Part shown: one piece after another, positions 1 to 11,369 of the stretch | How positions within the stretch are numbered: position 1 is the stretch's first letter | How the letters are laid out: each line of letters begins with the position of its first letter | From: Cycas panzhihuaensis | Taxonomy: Eukaryota; Cycadophyta | DNA length: 64,000 nt | Direction: 5' to 3' | Assembly (NCBI GenBank): GCA_023213395.1 | Contig: CM041465.1 | Location: 65,665,741-65,729,740 of the forward strand | Program-made: the position numbers and the translations under genes | The notes under the pieces: model-generated | The model's database searches: none | Told to the model about the DNA's origin: nothing | Seen by the model: the letters and a program-made list of their open reading frames with translations, nothing else

Positions 1-411
1 AACAAACGAGTCTAGAAGAGCGAAAATAGGATTCAAACGATGCGGCAAGTCAACCAAACAATGACGAGTCATCACACAGGCAGAGGTGGCACAAGCCAAG
101 TGGACCTTGGAGCGAGTAGGGAAGAATGCAAGAAGTGGAATGGCCATTGAGGTGCCACACTCACTGGGAATGTGCCCCTGCTATAGTCATCATAGGCTAA
201 GTAGGTGTAGACGAAGACAAAAATCGTCTACAAGGTCACAAACATGCAAACATGCAAGCAAACACTCATCAAAAGAAAGCGATGATAAGGTGAGAAGCAT
301 ACCTGCACTTACCTGAGTCAGCAATTCTATATCCATTCCTAGAAGTTAGGAAACAGACACCCATTTAGAGGAAGAGTTATAGGGTAGGGTAAGTTCTAGG
401 TGTTGTACCCA
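1..411 (-). repeat. E1 3' LTR, partial
   Basis: Positions about 1-345 align loosely with 5385-5743, with anchors such as TCATAGGCTAA (about 190 and 5540) and ATACCT...CTTACCT (about 299 and 5680). On the minus strand the LTR would begin near 411 with TGTTGGGTACAAC, a plausible TG start. This copy keeps many CpG dinucleotides while the right copy has almost none. The LTR continues beyond the left window edge. Confidence 0.5.
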
Positions 412-469
412 ACACTACAAGTCCTCATGGAAGCACTCACCATGAATGGAGCACCACTTCTTATCTAAG

Positions 470-1300
470 GAAGGTTTGGTATTCCTGGTTTAAGAAGAGT
501 GGGTATTTCTATTTTTGGGAGGTGCAGCTTGGGAGGCCTAATGGATGGACCTAGAAGGACTTAAAGGTGATAAAAAGGCTTGGAGCTTAAGCTCCTTCAA
601 CATACATTTGAATAAATATATAACAAAAGTCAATGGGTCTAAGGTCTTCTCCATTGAGTGGATATAAAGCCTTGGGAGTTATTACAATTATTGGTCACAC
701 GATGGAGGGGGTGCCTTGTATTATTGCGATGACTTGAGAGGTTTCTTAAGACCTTCCTAGATCTCAATGGCCTTAAGTACCAAGCATTTAGCTATGGAAG
801 AGTCGCACATTATTGCCCCCATTTTTAGGACTTCAACATAGACTTTAGGATAGAGGGTATTCACGAAAAGGCCCCTCTTTAATTCCTTGGGTAATGTGGC
901 CTTTGTGGAATGTAGAAGGTCATGAAAGTGCCCCATGGAGTCACGATTGATTTCATCATGACCTTGATTAAGTGAGAGTAGGACTTTGATCCCACTCTCG
1001 AAAGAATGAGCTATATCAAAATAATTGATAAATTAATCCACGAGTTTCTAGAAAGAATGAATGGAATATGTGGGGAGATGATAGAACCACTTGAGGATGT
1101 CTCCCTGAAAAGAATAGGGAAAGAGTTTCATTAAGATATGGTCATAGGCCGAATAGTCAATACATACCATGGAGAAGCTCCTGATGTGCTTGGTTGGGTC
1201 CTACAATAAAGTCCCATCAAATCTGGGTACCTTAAGGGGATGAGGTGGTAGGTTAGTCCTAAGTGCATCAATGGATAATGGAGTTAGCCTATAGTCAATG
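470..1300 (-). pseudogene. E1 gag (retrotransposon gag domain), decayed
   Basis: Minus-strand translation of about 770-1290 gives a retrotransposon gag core: a proline-rich lead-in, a VPRFDGT-like start, 'DPTKHIRSFSMVC', then 'WFYHLPTYSIHSF', 'LVDQFINYFD' and 'SLNQGHDE', the usual capsid-like pattern of plant gypsy gag (PF03732 type). Near 430-460 a 'KWCSIHGECFHED' segment resembles the Cys/His patch at the gag C-terminus. Stops and shifts break the frame. Gag forms the particle that packages element RNA. It resembles the E11 gag at 57000-57730 in layout. No pol frame follows it. Confidence 0.7.
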
Positions 1301-2665
1301 AAGGGGTGAACCCTTGGTTGAGCTAATGGGTCAGCAACAAAAGAAGAAGGAGGTAGGTATACATACCTAAGTCTTCCTTAAGGAGTTTAAGTATGTAAAA
1401 GGTATGGGTTCCTTCCTACTTGGTGGGAGGGAACCATTCCCATTTGAAGAAACCTAAAAAGGAAGTAAGCAGGTAAGAGGGGCCCATTTCCCCTTGATGG
1501 TATGCCTCTTATTAAGAGGGGGCATGAGAAAAAGAACCTTAAGGAGAGGCAAGTCCCCCTTACAAAGGCATCATTTATGTGGTTACACATGAAGATGGAA
1601 AAGGTGGCTGTGGGATGGGATTTTGCCCATATGGGCCACCTATAAGAGGTGTGACTCCATATGGGTGAAGTGAATCCACCCCATAAACTGGAAGGGGATT
1701 TTCCTTTCCATGCCCCTATGGTTGCGATGTATATCCCAAGGGTAGGTAAAGGGAAGAATCTCTTGGTTGAGATTGGGGGTGCATGGAGATAGATCCTATG
1801 TGGCCTAAATACGGGGGACATGAGAGTCCCTTAAGTCCTATAAGAGGGGCATGAACCACAGTCAATTGAGGTGTGGTTACTTGACTTCAAAGAGGCATGC
1901 TTAACCTTATTTAAGATATGATCATACCTTGGATAGTCCCTTAGGCGTGAGGGATGTGCGAAGAAGATGGAACAATAGAGGGTGGCCATGTCATGGCCAA
2001 AAGTATGGATTGTGAAGGACTAGGGGGCACAGATGGGGAAGAAGGAATTACCATACTACGAAGAATGTTTTCCAGCCACTTCGAGGGTGGTTGGGGACTT
2101 ATAACTTGGAAACATTACTACAATGCTTCTACAACATCTAAGGAGGGGTCCCTAATTGTTCACATGATGTGGAAGGCTCCTCATGCGAAGTGGAATCTAA
2201 AGGTTGATCCCCATGGGAACTTTAGTCAAGGAGGTGGTACTCCATGGAGGATGACATGCCCACATCATGCGTGGGGAAATGGTGGAGGTCTGAGTGTTCT
2301 TGATCACCCAAATAGAAGAGAGGGTCATTACCCTCTTAGGCGAGTCCCTGGAAAGAGGTTGAAGTTTATGGTTCTATTTCAGAAACATAGGCATGGTATG
2401 TCCATTTTGATAGATATCCCTCCATAGCCAATTCAAAATCAGATAAGGGAATGGAGGAATATGAAGACTCTTCTAAAGTGGAAGGGAGACCATATAAATG
2501 ACAAGAAAATCATTGCATTCATATCTCACTTAGAACTTTGGAAGAGCAAGTGTAAAAGCAAAAGAAAAGGTGTTGGGGGCTACCCAACAAATCTAGAAGG
2601 TATAAATAAAAGGAGAAAGGCAACACTAACACAAGGGAAAATTATAATATTCCCTTACTGATAGT
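1301..2665 (-). other. E1 leader / N-terminal gag region
   Basis: This stretch lies between the PBS-like site and the gag core. It is unusually G-rich on the plus strand. Two longer open frames occur here (1387-1821 minus and 1954-2427 plus), but neither resembles a known family. In E11 the equivalent interval between PBS and gag core is of similar size, so this is probably 5' leader plus poorly conserved N-terminal gag. Confidence 0.4.
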
Positions 2666-2683
2666 TCCCTAGTGTGGTCACCA
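2666..2683 (-). promoter_or_regulatory. E1 primer-binding-site-like sequence
   Basis: The minus strand reads TGGTGACCACACTAGGGA. It starts with TGG, as required for pairing with a tRNA CCA end, and matches the E11 site TGGTGATTGTAGTGGGGA at 12 of 18 positions; five of the six differences are transitions. It is not the Met-tRNA site used by the other elements here. The tRNA is not identified. Confidence 0.5.
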
Positions 2684-3969
2684 GTGGAAGCACATCTTTG
2701 GGAGGTCACTATAGATAAGTGCTCCTAAGCCAACCCCATAACTACAACAAGGGCCTAGAAACCTCAAAAGGAGGATAGGTTACCCTAAAAGGGGTGTCTA
2801 TATATTAGAACATAGGTTCAGGGACTCATAAATAACACTATGACCTTCCCTTCTTTCTAAGTACGTTCTAGGGCTTGGTTTGGGCAAGAGGCATCCTCAG
2901 GTTACCAAATAGCCATAGATGGGCTCTCGTTCCCTTAAGGTGAGAGGGAAAGGAAAAAGGGCTTCCTTTTGAGGAGGAGGCAAGAGGATAATAGTTCCTT
3001 GTGGAAAGGAAACCTTAGAGCAAGAAGAAAGAGTGATTGTTGTTGTAAGTATGTGTATATTTAGTTTATTATTTAGTGTATATTTAGTTTATTATTTAGT
3101 TTCAAATACCATAGAAACAAGTAGGTTTTAGGGGTTTCTCCTTGGGTTGCAAGGAGATGGAAGGTAGGTTGGTGTTTACTTGTTACAGGATAGTTTTGTT
3201 ACCAATTGATAATTATTGCAATGTTTTACATTGTAAATAAGAGATGATATCAAATTAAACTAACTACTCTCCCTCACCCTCTTTTCGTTTTCTCTCAAAA
3301 GGTTATTCAGAGGATGAGAGGGAAGAGCAAGAATGCAATGACTATCCACATGTAACCATTTCTTTTTCTCAATGCAACTAATGAGAAATATGCAATAATG
3401 TTTCCTATTAGTACGAGAAAAGGGATTAAGTGCACTTTCTTTTGTCCTTTTAATATGCAACATGCAGAGTCAAAGGGAAAGGAGAAACATGCAACACTTT
3501 GTTTCTAGTACGAGAAGAGAGAAGAAAAGATGCTTAGTTAATGCTATACTTTTCCTTCATTATGTGATATATAAATGCACAAAAGAAATAAAAGAATAGA
3601 ACTCTGTTCCTTTCAATATATTCCTTGTTCAAAGGTAAAGAGAGGGGTGAAAAGAGTGAAGGAAGGGAGAGGGTGAGTAGAGTGTACCTAGAAATATGTT
3701 AGTTGGTGAAATGACACGATCCTTCTCTTTGCATTCTCTTTATCAGTAGCCTTGCCTCCCTTTCCATTATGACCATCATAGGTAAAGCTTGAGAAGGGCT
3801 TCTTTACCTTCCCCAAGATGCTTCAAAGTAAGTAAAAAAATGGAAATAAAAGAAGGTGAGTGAGTGGAAGGAGAGAATAATACCTTTTGTTGCAGTGTCA
3901 CTTTGCTTATGTGAAAAAGCAACCGACCTTATGCTTATGGCAAATACATGCAAACCCTTACAAGTAACA

Positions 3970-4023
3970 AGTGTGTGTGTGTATGTGGGTGTCTATATAT
4001 ATATGTATGTATATATATATATA
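3970..4023. repeat. (GT)n(AT)n microsatellite
   Basis: A GT run passes through ATGTGGGTGTC into an AT-rich run with ATGTATGT interruptions. It is a simple-sequence repeat inside the E1 5' LTR. Confidence 0.9.
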
Positions 4024-4910
4024 GTTGGCATGTGTGTTCTACCTTGGTGAGAATAAAAAATTACTTCTTATAACAAAAGAAAAATAATGGTAATCAGTAT
4101 ATTATTCTCCTTACATACATCAATATCCTTGTGCAACCATGAAAAAGGAAAAGGGGGTTGAAAGAAAGAGGGGATGATGGTCTCAGGATGGCTAGCTCTT
4201 ATGAATGAAACACCTTCTAGATAGCTAGGTATTGTATAAATTAGGAGGGAATGAATGGTTTAGACAAAATAGGTGTAAGGGTTTGTAAAAGCTATAAATA
4301 TTGTAAAAAATGAAAATGTTATAAAAGTTATAAATATTATAAAAGATGTAAATGTTGTAAATATTACAAAAAAAAGATGTAAGTATTATGAGGACCGTAC
4401 TGTACAGGATACACTTGTGTATCTAGTGGGTTGGTGCAAAGAAACTTGAGAAGTAGGGATTGCCCTAGAGGGAGTGGCATTAGGAGTTGGAACTCCAGTT
4501 GTTCATCCTCCTTTTGTCTTCTCAAGGGTGGCCCAAAACTTGTACTACCATAGGCTAATGCAAACCTTAGGCTAGGATAATGATAGAAAGAGGAGATGAG
4601 AGGGTTTACCTCTCTTTGCCTAGCAAAACAGAATAAGATGCATACCAAACATATGTTAGGAGGTGCAAAAAAATGAAATAAGGGATATTCAAAGGAAAAT
4701 AATGAGAGAAAACATGTTCCCAACTATAGAAATCTACACAAGTTTGGAGTTACCTTGTAATCAAGAGGAATGGTGATCAAAACCCTACTTTTCTTGTAAA
4801 GTTGGGCCTTTTTAAGTGTAGAAACCCAAGGAGGATTAATTGTTGATGCCTTGTTGAGCTTGAGAACAGAGTAACCTCGCTGAAAAAATCCTTGATTCAG
4901 ACATGTAAGC

Positions 4911-5054
4911 TAGGGTTTCTTCCTTATTGAACTTATGATAGAAGAAAAGAAGAGAAGAGAGGAGAGGAGAGCCATTTCTAATCATGAGAGATTTAAAATG
5001 AGTTCAAAATTAGGTTTTTATATCCTAATTAGGGTTTTGGAGATGTTAGGGTTT
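4911..5054 (-). promoter_or_regulatory. telobox cluster with CT-rich tract
   Basis: AAACCCTA (telobox) occurs three times on the minus strand, at 4911-4918, 5030-5037 and 5047-5054. A CT-rich tract (minus strand) lies at about 4930-4970. In plant promoters teloboxes beside pyrimidine tracts are common near transcription starts of translation-related genes. Here they lie in the presumed E1 5' LTR and could mark its promoter and leader; that role is inferred. Confidence 0.5.
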
Positions 5055-5745
5055 AGTTTAGGTAGGAAAGACTCCTCAACCACATGTTAGATACATAATA
5101 AATATAAATTTGGCTATTTTCTAGCTACAACAATTAATGGAAATTTGCCCTATGGAAAAGTTTGAAGTACCACAAAGTTTAAAGGAATGTCATAAAGTTT
5201 GAAGCAGTGTGAAGAAATATAAAGGAAAAATAAAAAATAGCCTAAAGTAATATAAAAAAACCTAGGCCCAAGGGTATAGAGATAGAAATTTGAGGGCTAG
5301 TAAGGTAGGGGATCTAGGAAGTGGTTGGGATCCCAAATACATGAAATGGTGAAAGCCAAACATCAATGTTGATATAAAAAGATATTAGTAATCAAGCAAG
5401 TTAAAACCCAACCTAATGAGTTATACGATGAGCTATAAATAAGTCAAGAGGGGCTACAAAGGCCCATGAGTACTTACAAACTCTAGGGAGGTGTTTCTAG
5501 AAGCTATATGCTACCACAAGACCATGGTCCTAGTTGTCATAGGCTAAAATACAGTCACAAGAATGTATTAGACAAGCAAACCAAGTAGCAAGACAAGCCA
5601 TGCAACCATATCATGCCATTGAAACCATAAATACATCTCATCATACCATAAAAATAGACGGGACAAGAGATATGAATGTATACCTATGCTTACCTAAGAG
5701 ATGCTGCTCCTACCCATTCTCAGTGGCTAAGAACCAATGCCTAAA

Positions 5746-5787
5746 TGTTATCATTATGGAAAGTTAGGTTATATCAAGAAGGATTGT
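5746..5787 (+). pseudogene. E2 gag zinc knuckle remnant
   Basis: The frame reads CYHYGKLGYIKKDC, then a stop. This has the spacing of the retroviral CCHC knuckle (C-X2-C-X4-H-X4-C), but the second Cys and the His are both Tyr, each explained by one transition. The knuckle binds element RNA in the nucleocapsid. Nothing of gag survives upstream because the element is truncated here. Confidence 0.7.
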
Positions 5788-6365
5788 TAGGTATGAAGAT
5801 AATAATGATACTCTCGATAGCCTTATAATCAACCGTAATAATAAAAACAACAATGATGACAATAACAACCACCTAGTCAACATGGTCTTGTGATGGAATT
5901 AGTTAAAGATATACCTAACATAATCATAATATAGTTGTTTATTACCATATATGAAATAGATTTTACTATACTAGATGTATGGTTTATTGATTAAGTGCTT
6001 TAGAACACATGCCTAGAAGGTTGAGATGGTTGATTGAGATGTGGCAAGTGAATCAAATTGTTACTATTAGGAATAACTCTAAGTTGGAGGTGATTAGAAT
6101 TTGAAAGGTACCATTTACTTTATTAAATGGTGATAAATGGTATTTAGAAAATATCTTCTACATACCAAATTTAAAGTTAAATCTTATTTTAGTTAGTGTG
6201 ATTAAACAACAGGATATGACTATAATATTTTCTTGAGGATAATATATGATCTAAGACAAATAGAATAAGGTTGTACTCATAGGACTTAGAGAGAATAATA
6301 TATACAAACTATAAGGATACTCTTATGGAAAAAGGAAATTCCTTAGTGTATCACCAAAAAAAAAA

Positions 6366-6998
6366 TTATGGCATAAAAGAATGGGTCATTTAAACTACTC
6401 TAGTCTCTAAGTGATGTATAAATTAAAAATGGTATATGGTCTACCTTTGATTAGCCATAAAAATTATTTATGTGAACCCTATATTTTAGGTAAACAACAT
6501 ATAGAACTATATTTGAAAAAGAAAGTATAGAGAGTGAATGGAAATTTAGGATTAGTTCATTTTGACATTTATATACCAATGCTTATCATCTTGCTATGTG
6601 GAGTGAGATATTTCATCACTTTCATTGGTAACTTTCAAGAAAATTCTTGGTTTTTCTACTAAGAAGAAAATAGCATAGCTTCACTTACTTCAAATAGTCC
6701 AATGAGTTGATAAAGAATAAAAGTAGACATAAAATCAAAGTCTTATGAATCACTAATGGTAATGAGTATACTTCAAATAAATTCACTTAGTTTTATAAGG
6801 ATCATGGAATTTAGAGGTAATTTACTACTGCTTATATCCCTTAATGTAATGGAATTACTAAGCAAATAAATAGAACTTTGGCTAAAAAGTCAAAGTGATG
6901 ATGAAAATAAAGGGTGTTATAGGTTTCTTATGGGTAGAAGTTATGAATATAATAATATATCTAATGAACATAAGTATTACAAAGGCTATGAGGAATAT
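6366..6998 (+). pseudogene. E2 GAG-pre-integrase and integrase, first part
   Basis: The frame at 6366 reads LWHKRMGHLNYSSL, the classic start of the copia GAG-pre-integrase domain (His-Cys zinc region), followed by a 'CEPYILGKQH' segment for the Cys pair. 'GLVHFDIYIPM' and 'FIGNF' match the start of the integrase core. 'TTAYIP' followed by 'NGITKQINRTLAKKS' matches the conserved T-x-Y-x-P-x-x-N-G block around the catalytic Glu region. The Glu position reads Gln. Stops and frame changes are present. The frame is broken at 6998 by E3 and resumes at 9728. Confidence 0.8.
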
Positions 6999-7312
6999 TG
7001 TTAGACCTAATGTCTATTACATTAACTTAACATATATACAAAGATATCTTGGAACCATATCATTTGACATTTGAGAAAAGATAATGTTATTTTATTAAGT
7101 TACTTATTTTTTATTATATTTTAAATTCTAGGTTGAGGAGGACTCATGCCCACCTCCCAAATAAATATTTTATGTGTCAAAATGCTAGTGTTTTTTAACA
7201 CCACTAAACTTATAGAAATGATTCTAATCTTTATAATATGGATTAAAATGAATTTTAATATAGATTGATTTACATTTACATCTACTCTACTTTGTCTCCT
7301 CCACAATCTTCA
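6999..7312 (+). repeat. E3 5' LTR
   Basis: 314 bp, TG...CA. It holds a GGAGG...CCTCC pairing (7136-7158), an AATAAATATTT TATA-like box (7160-7170) and a GTGTT/AACAC hairpin (7188-7201). It aligns along its full length with 9409-9722. Confidence 0.9.
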
Positions 7313-7314
7313 TT

Positions 7315-7326
7315 TGGTATCAAAGT
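7315..7326 (+). promoter_or_regulatory. E3 PBS (initiator Met tRNA type)
   Basis: TGGTATCAAAGT differs from TGGTATCAGAGC at two positions. It is spaced two bases (TT) from the LTR end, the same spacing as in E5, E8, E9 and E12. Confidence 0.85.
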
Positions 7327-8850
7327 CTTGTATATGTTATTTGGTAGTCTCATTGAGGGTCCATATGACCTCAGTTTTTATATCAGGGGGCAGATTTGAA
7401 AACCCATTTAGCTATATTATATAATTTTAGATTTAAAAAAAATAATATTTTTTAATAATTTTTTAAAGTCCATAAGCCCCTTTTGGTGGTCATATTAGTC
7501 CTTAAGGTGACTAGGGCCTAACTTGTCTAAGGGGCTTAACCCCCCCTCCTTTTATTTTTTTACCTTAAAGAGGTTTTATCATAATTTTCATTATAACATT
7601 TGATCTAGGAGTCTATTTTTCAAACAACTAGATCCATTGGAAAGGTATTTTAATTTTCTATACATTGAAATAGTGTTTAATGAGATTTGAAGTTGTTTTA
7701 TAGGGTTTTGAGGTTGGTGAAGTTAAGTCTTATGGTTGACTATATTTTAGCTTATTTTCAACTATTATAAGTTATTTCTTCATTATAACTTAGCATACTT
7801 ATATACTATTAAGCTACTAATCTATTTTTGATAGTTCTTATCTATTTTTAGGTCACAATTGGATTTTATAGCCTTTTATTTATACTTTGACATCCTGAAA
7901 AAGAAGGATACTTTTGGAAATAAATGTTTCAAACTGATGCTCTCTAACTTTTCATACTTCTATTCTAAAGCTACTACTTTATTTCTTAGCTCATAAATTT
8001 TACTTTAGAGCTTATATAAAGTATATTTTTTGCCTATTTTAAGGTCATCTTGCTTCTTTAAAGCATTCTTTTAAACTACATTTAAGGTCAAATAAAAAAG
8101 TATATTTTAGGGTTACATTTAAAGCATACCTTGCATTTTTGTAGATTGAAAAGGGCTCATATAAAAGTATATTTATTGCTCATACATATTTCAGTTATTC
8201 ATCTATATAATGAAGCTCAATTTAGCTCCTTTATGCTCATTTAAAAGTTAATTTTGGTTTATTAGTAAAGCATCTTCAAAGTTGATTTAAGGTCATCTCT
8301 ATTATACTTAAAAGCTCAAATAAGGTGCATTATATTACATAATTATAAGGTCATTTCATAGGCCTTTACCTTTTAAGGTTTACTTATATCATTTTGAAAA
8401 TATTATTGGTTGTATATTTGTTTCATTTCAAAAGGAGAACATTTATCCTCTATTATTTTATTTAAAAAGAGATATACTTTTCATCTTATTGCCTAGTTAC
8501 CTTCTTTTTATTGATTAAGAAGGAATCTTGTTAAAAGTTCATGTGAAAGGAGATTTATTACATGTTTCAAGTTATTTATTCACTTGAGGTTAAAAGGATT
8601 CTTATTTATTTATTAAGACCATATCTTTTAGATTATGTATTAAATTTGTTTTACAATGATAATGAATATTAGTAACATAAGCTTTCCCATATTTGATAGC
8701 ACTATTTTTTCATTTTGAAAAAAATTGATGAAAATATTATTTATCACTAAAAATCTATGGAATTATATGAATGTCGGTTACCATAAATTAAGTGTTAATT
8801 CTATTTTAGAGAAAGAATAAATATTTAAATAAAATACGAGAAAATATAAT
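7327..8850 (+). other. E3 leader, non-coding
   Basis: About 1.5 kb of AT-rich sequence without a recognisable frame. A block at 7500-7720 loosely resembles E5 interior 18750-18930 (CTAGGA..., TAGATCC, then GAAGTTGTTTT in the same order), which suggests E3 and E5 leaders are distantly related. Confidence 0.5.
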
Positions 8851-8859
8851 TAGGCTTTA

Positions 8860-9300
8860 TCCTTAATTTTTTATGCATTAGATGACACTATAGTTACTAG
8901 TATAAGCGAAATGACCACATCTAAAAATACATAGGATACCTTGGAATTAGTTTATGGGGAAGACACTATAGAACTAGTTGAAACTAATTATATTGATTAT
9001 GTTTTTCATGTAGGATAGATGTTAGAGTAGGTTAACATTATTAAAATGATTAATGCTATATATACTATTAAAGAGTCCAACAAAATTGATAGACATATTG
9101 TTATATTTGATGAGATTATGTGTACTTTTGACTTGATTGACTCTATTAAGGCAAAATATCAAGAATATGAATATCTTAAAGAAGCCACACCCACTCATTC
9201 AAATCAAGTTTTGAAGCCACATGAACCACACTTTGTTGAAGAATACTATATTACAAGGACAATAATGTAGATTGATGATCACTTCAAGGATGGTGACAAA
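8860..9300 (+). pseudogene. E3 gag-like remnant
   Basis: The plus frame from about 8880 reads 'ALDDTIVTSISEM' and 'DTLELVYG', similar to the copia gag block in which an 'ALDD...I...TAKEIWDKL...YG' pattern recurs. A short open frame (9046-9270) follows, with no clear family match. No pol sequence follows before the 3' LTR. The gag reading is a family-pattern judgement only. Confidence 0.45.
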
Positions 9301-9408
9301 GCTAATGGACAAGTGTTTAATATCTCTTTTAAATTTTTCCTAAAGTATAAGTTTTACAAATTTAAAGAGAAGTTTGATATTTTATATAATGAACATTATG
9401 TAGGAGAA

Positions 9409-9722
9409 TGTTAGGCCTAATGTTCATTACATTAACTTAACATATATGCAAAGGTGTCTTGGAACCATGCAAGTTGACATTTGAGAAAAGGTAATGTTAT
9501 TTTATTAAATTGCGTATTTTTTATTATATTTTGAATTTTAGGTTGAGGAGGGCTCCTAACCACCTCCTAAATAAATATTTTAGGTCTCAAAACCTTGGTG
9601 TTTTTGAACACCACCAAACTTATAGAAATAATATTAATCTTTACAATATGGATTGAAATATATTTGAATATGGATTGATTTACATTTGCACCTGCTCCAC
9701 TCTATCTTCTTTATAATTTTCA
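9409..9722 (+). repeat. E3 3' LTR
   Basis: 314 bp, the same length as the 5' copy. It contains a perfect 6-bp stem GGTGTT/AACACC with a TTTG loop (9597-9612), a TATA-like AATAAATATTT (9560-9570) and a GGAGG...CCTCC pairing just upstream. A short purine run (GGAGAA) precedes it as a weak PPT. Confidence 0.9.
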
Positions 9723-9990
9723 AACATAACCCTTAAGGAAGCTTAGTTAAGTGGGAAACCAAGTATAAGTCATTTTCGAATCTTTGGATATAATACATAC
9801 ATGCATGTTCCAAAAGAGAAATAATAAAAGTTGGAGAACAAAGAACGAAGTATATCCTAGTTAGATATTTTGAGGAAAGCAAAGCTTACAAGGTATATGA
9901 GTTATTAGCTCTAAATATTTATATAACTCATGATGTTATTTTTTATAAAGATGAGATTTAAGATGTTGGCTTAACTAAGGTTAAGGATTA
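9723..9990 (+). pseudogene. E2 integrase C-terminal part
   Basis: After the E3 target duplication the frame reads TLKEA, a stop at a Trp position, then 'SGKPSISHFRIFGYNTYMHV'. This is the conserved 'P...W.GKPS..HLRVFGC.AY.HVP' block that ends the copia integrase core. It continues the frame broken at 6998. Stops follow soon after. Confidence 0.85.
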
Positions 9991-10342
9991 GGTAGAGGAG
10001 TTGCTTGAATATAAGACTTTACATGATATTATTCAACCTTAATATAAGCCATTTGATATAGGCGAATAAGAAGAATTGGAATCCCTTTAGTTTTTAGAAG
10101 TTGAATCTAAGTAAGAATGAACTAAACTTGAAGCTAAAGCCAAATCTAGAGAAATTATCTAATTCATCACTTTTATCTTCAAAGAAGATGTTTCCAAAAT
10201 TACATATAAAAACTATAGAGGATGTTGAGAAACTACTACATAGATTTAAATAAAAGAAAAACTAAAAATGTGACCTTCTAAATAGGGTAACACAGCTCTT
10301 ATAACACATATATTATATACAAATAAACCATTAATAATTAAA

Positions 10343-11037
10343 GAACTAGTTAAAGAGAAGAAGTGGAATGGTACTATAGAGTCTAAAATCCAAGATATTA
10401 GAAATAACCACATATGGGATATAATTGAATTATCTCCTAACAATTATATAATTAGTTTCAAATAGATCTATAAGAAAAAGTTTAAATTAGATAGATCTAA
10501 AGATAAGTACAAAACTTAACTTATAGCAAAAGGATTCAAGTTAGTAGAAGGGATTGACTACCAAAAAACATTCTCTACTATTATAAAGATGAATATAATT
10601 TGATTTATTATGGTGATAACTATACAATTCCATTAACAACTATGCCATATAGATGTGAAGAGTGCATTTTTGAATGGGTATTTAAACATAGAAGTTTACA
10701 TGGAGTAACCACCTAGCTTTGTTAAAAAAGATCAAGTGGTCTTAGTATGTTGACTCAAAAAGGCCTTATATGGCCTGAAATAGGCTCCTACATCCTAGTA
10801 TAAAAGGATTGATTAGTACTTTATGAATAATAGATTTGATAGATCTTCAACTAACTTGAATCTATATATTAAAGAAGAAACTGATAAAATCATGTTTATG
10901 GCGTTATACGTTGATAATCTACTAAACAAAAGTAATGATATCATTGTAATATCAAACTTGAAAGTAGATCTCACTCATTTCTTTGAGGTGATGGATCTAC
11001 AAATTTTACATTACTTCCTTACTATGAAAGTATAACA
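10343..11037 (+). pseudogene. E2 reverse transcriptase (copia)
   Basis: Begins 'ELVKEKKWNGTIESKIQDIR' (family: E...WW.AM..E...L), then 'AKGFKLVEGIDYQKTFS', 'HIDVKSAFLNGYL' with the first catalytic Asp, 'KKALYGLK', and the active site YVDN at 10907-10918, where the second catalytic Asp of YVDD has become Asn. It ends 'FFEVMDLQILHYFLTMKV', the usual 'F.MKDLG.L.YFLG.EV' block. In-frame stops lie at Trp and Gln positions. Catalytically dead. Confidence 0.9.
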
Positions 11038-11369
11038 AAGATCTAATCATGTCTTTATCTTGTAGGTGAAGTACACCTAAGAAATTCTTAAAAAATTGAT
11101 AATGGATTATTATAAACCTCTACTTACCACCATGGGGATAGATTTTCGATTAATAATTGAAAATAATGAAGTAAATGTTGATTAAAAATTGTATAAGAAA
11201 CTAGTAGAAGTCTAAAATATCTAGTTACTACAAAACTTGATATATATTTTGTAGATAGAATAATATCTATATTTATGGCAATGCCAAAATAGAGCAACTA
11301 GAAATCTACAAAAGATAATTTTAAAATACTTTAAAGGGATAATTTAATATGGACTTAAATTTTGTTATA

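Larger units (their letters stand above)
1..5743 (-). mobile_element. E1: gypsy-type LTR element with gag but no pol
   Basis: Read on the minus strand, the order is 5' LTR (right), PBS-like site at 2666-2683, a leader or N-terminal gag region, a gag core, and a 3' LTR that runs off the left window edge. No protease, RT or integrase lies between gag and the left LTR, which are only about 230 bases apart. It therefore looks like a non-autonomous gag-carrying element (TR-GAG type) or an internally deleted gypsy copy. Its PBS-like site resembles that of the full gypsy element E11 at 58945-58962, so the two may be related. The right end is cut at the zinc-knuckle remnant of copia element E2. The gag assignment is firm; the element limits are inferred. 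Confidence 0.55.
2684..5743 (-). repeat. E1 5' LTR (approximate), interrupted on the right
   Basis: The interval between the PBS-like site and the copia junction at 5743 is non-coding and AT-rich. Its right third aligns with the window start, so it is taken as the 5' LTR of E1, about 3 kb long. It holds a GT/AT microsatellite, a purine-rich tract (about 4930-4970) and three teloboxes. Its outer (minus-strand 5') end is missing: copia sequence begins at 5744. The left limit is set only by the PBS-like site. Confidence 0.4.
6999..9722 (+). mobile_element. E3: non-autonomous LTR element nested in E2
   Basis: It has two LTRs of exactly 314 bp (6999-7312 and 9409-9722), both starting TGTTAG and ending TTCA, with a Met-tRNA-type PBS two bases after the left one. 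The flanking target duplication is AATAT (6994-6998) and AACAT (9723-9727). Removing E3 plus one copy restores the E2 integrase frame, reading MRNI on the left and TLKEA on the right. The interior is about 2.1 kb and holds only a gag-like remnant, so it needed another copia element to move. Confidence 0.9.

Noticed and set aside
1387-2427. Two longest open frames of the window (minus 1387-1821, plus 1954-2427) as host genes
   Set aside because: They overlap the leader / gag region of E1, lack domain motifs and have biased composition from a G-rich stretch.
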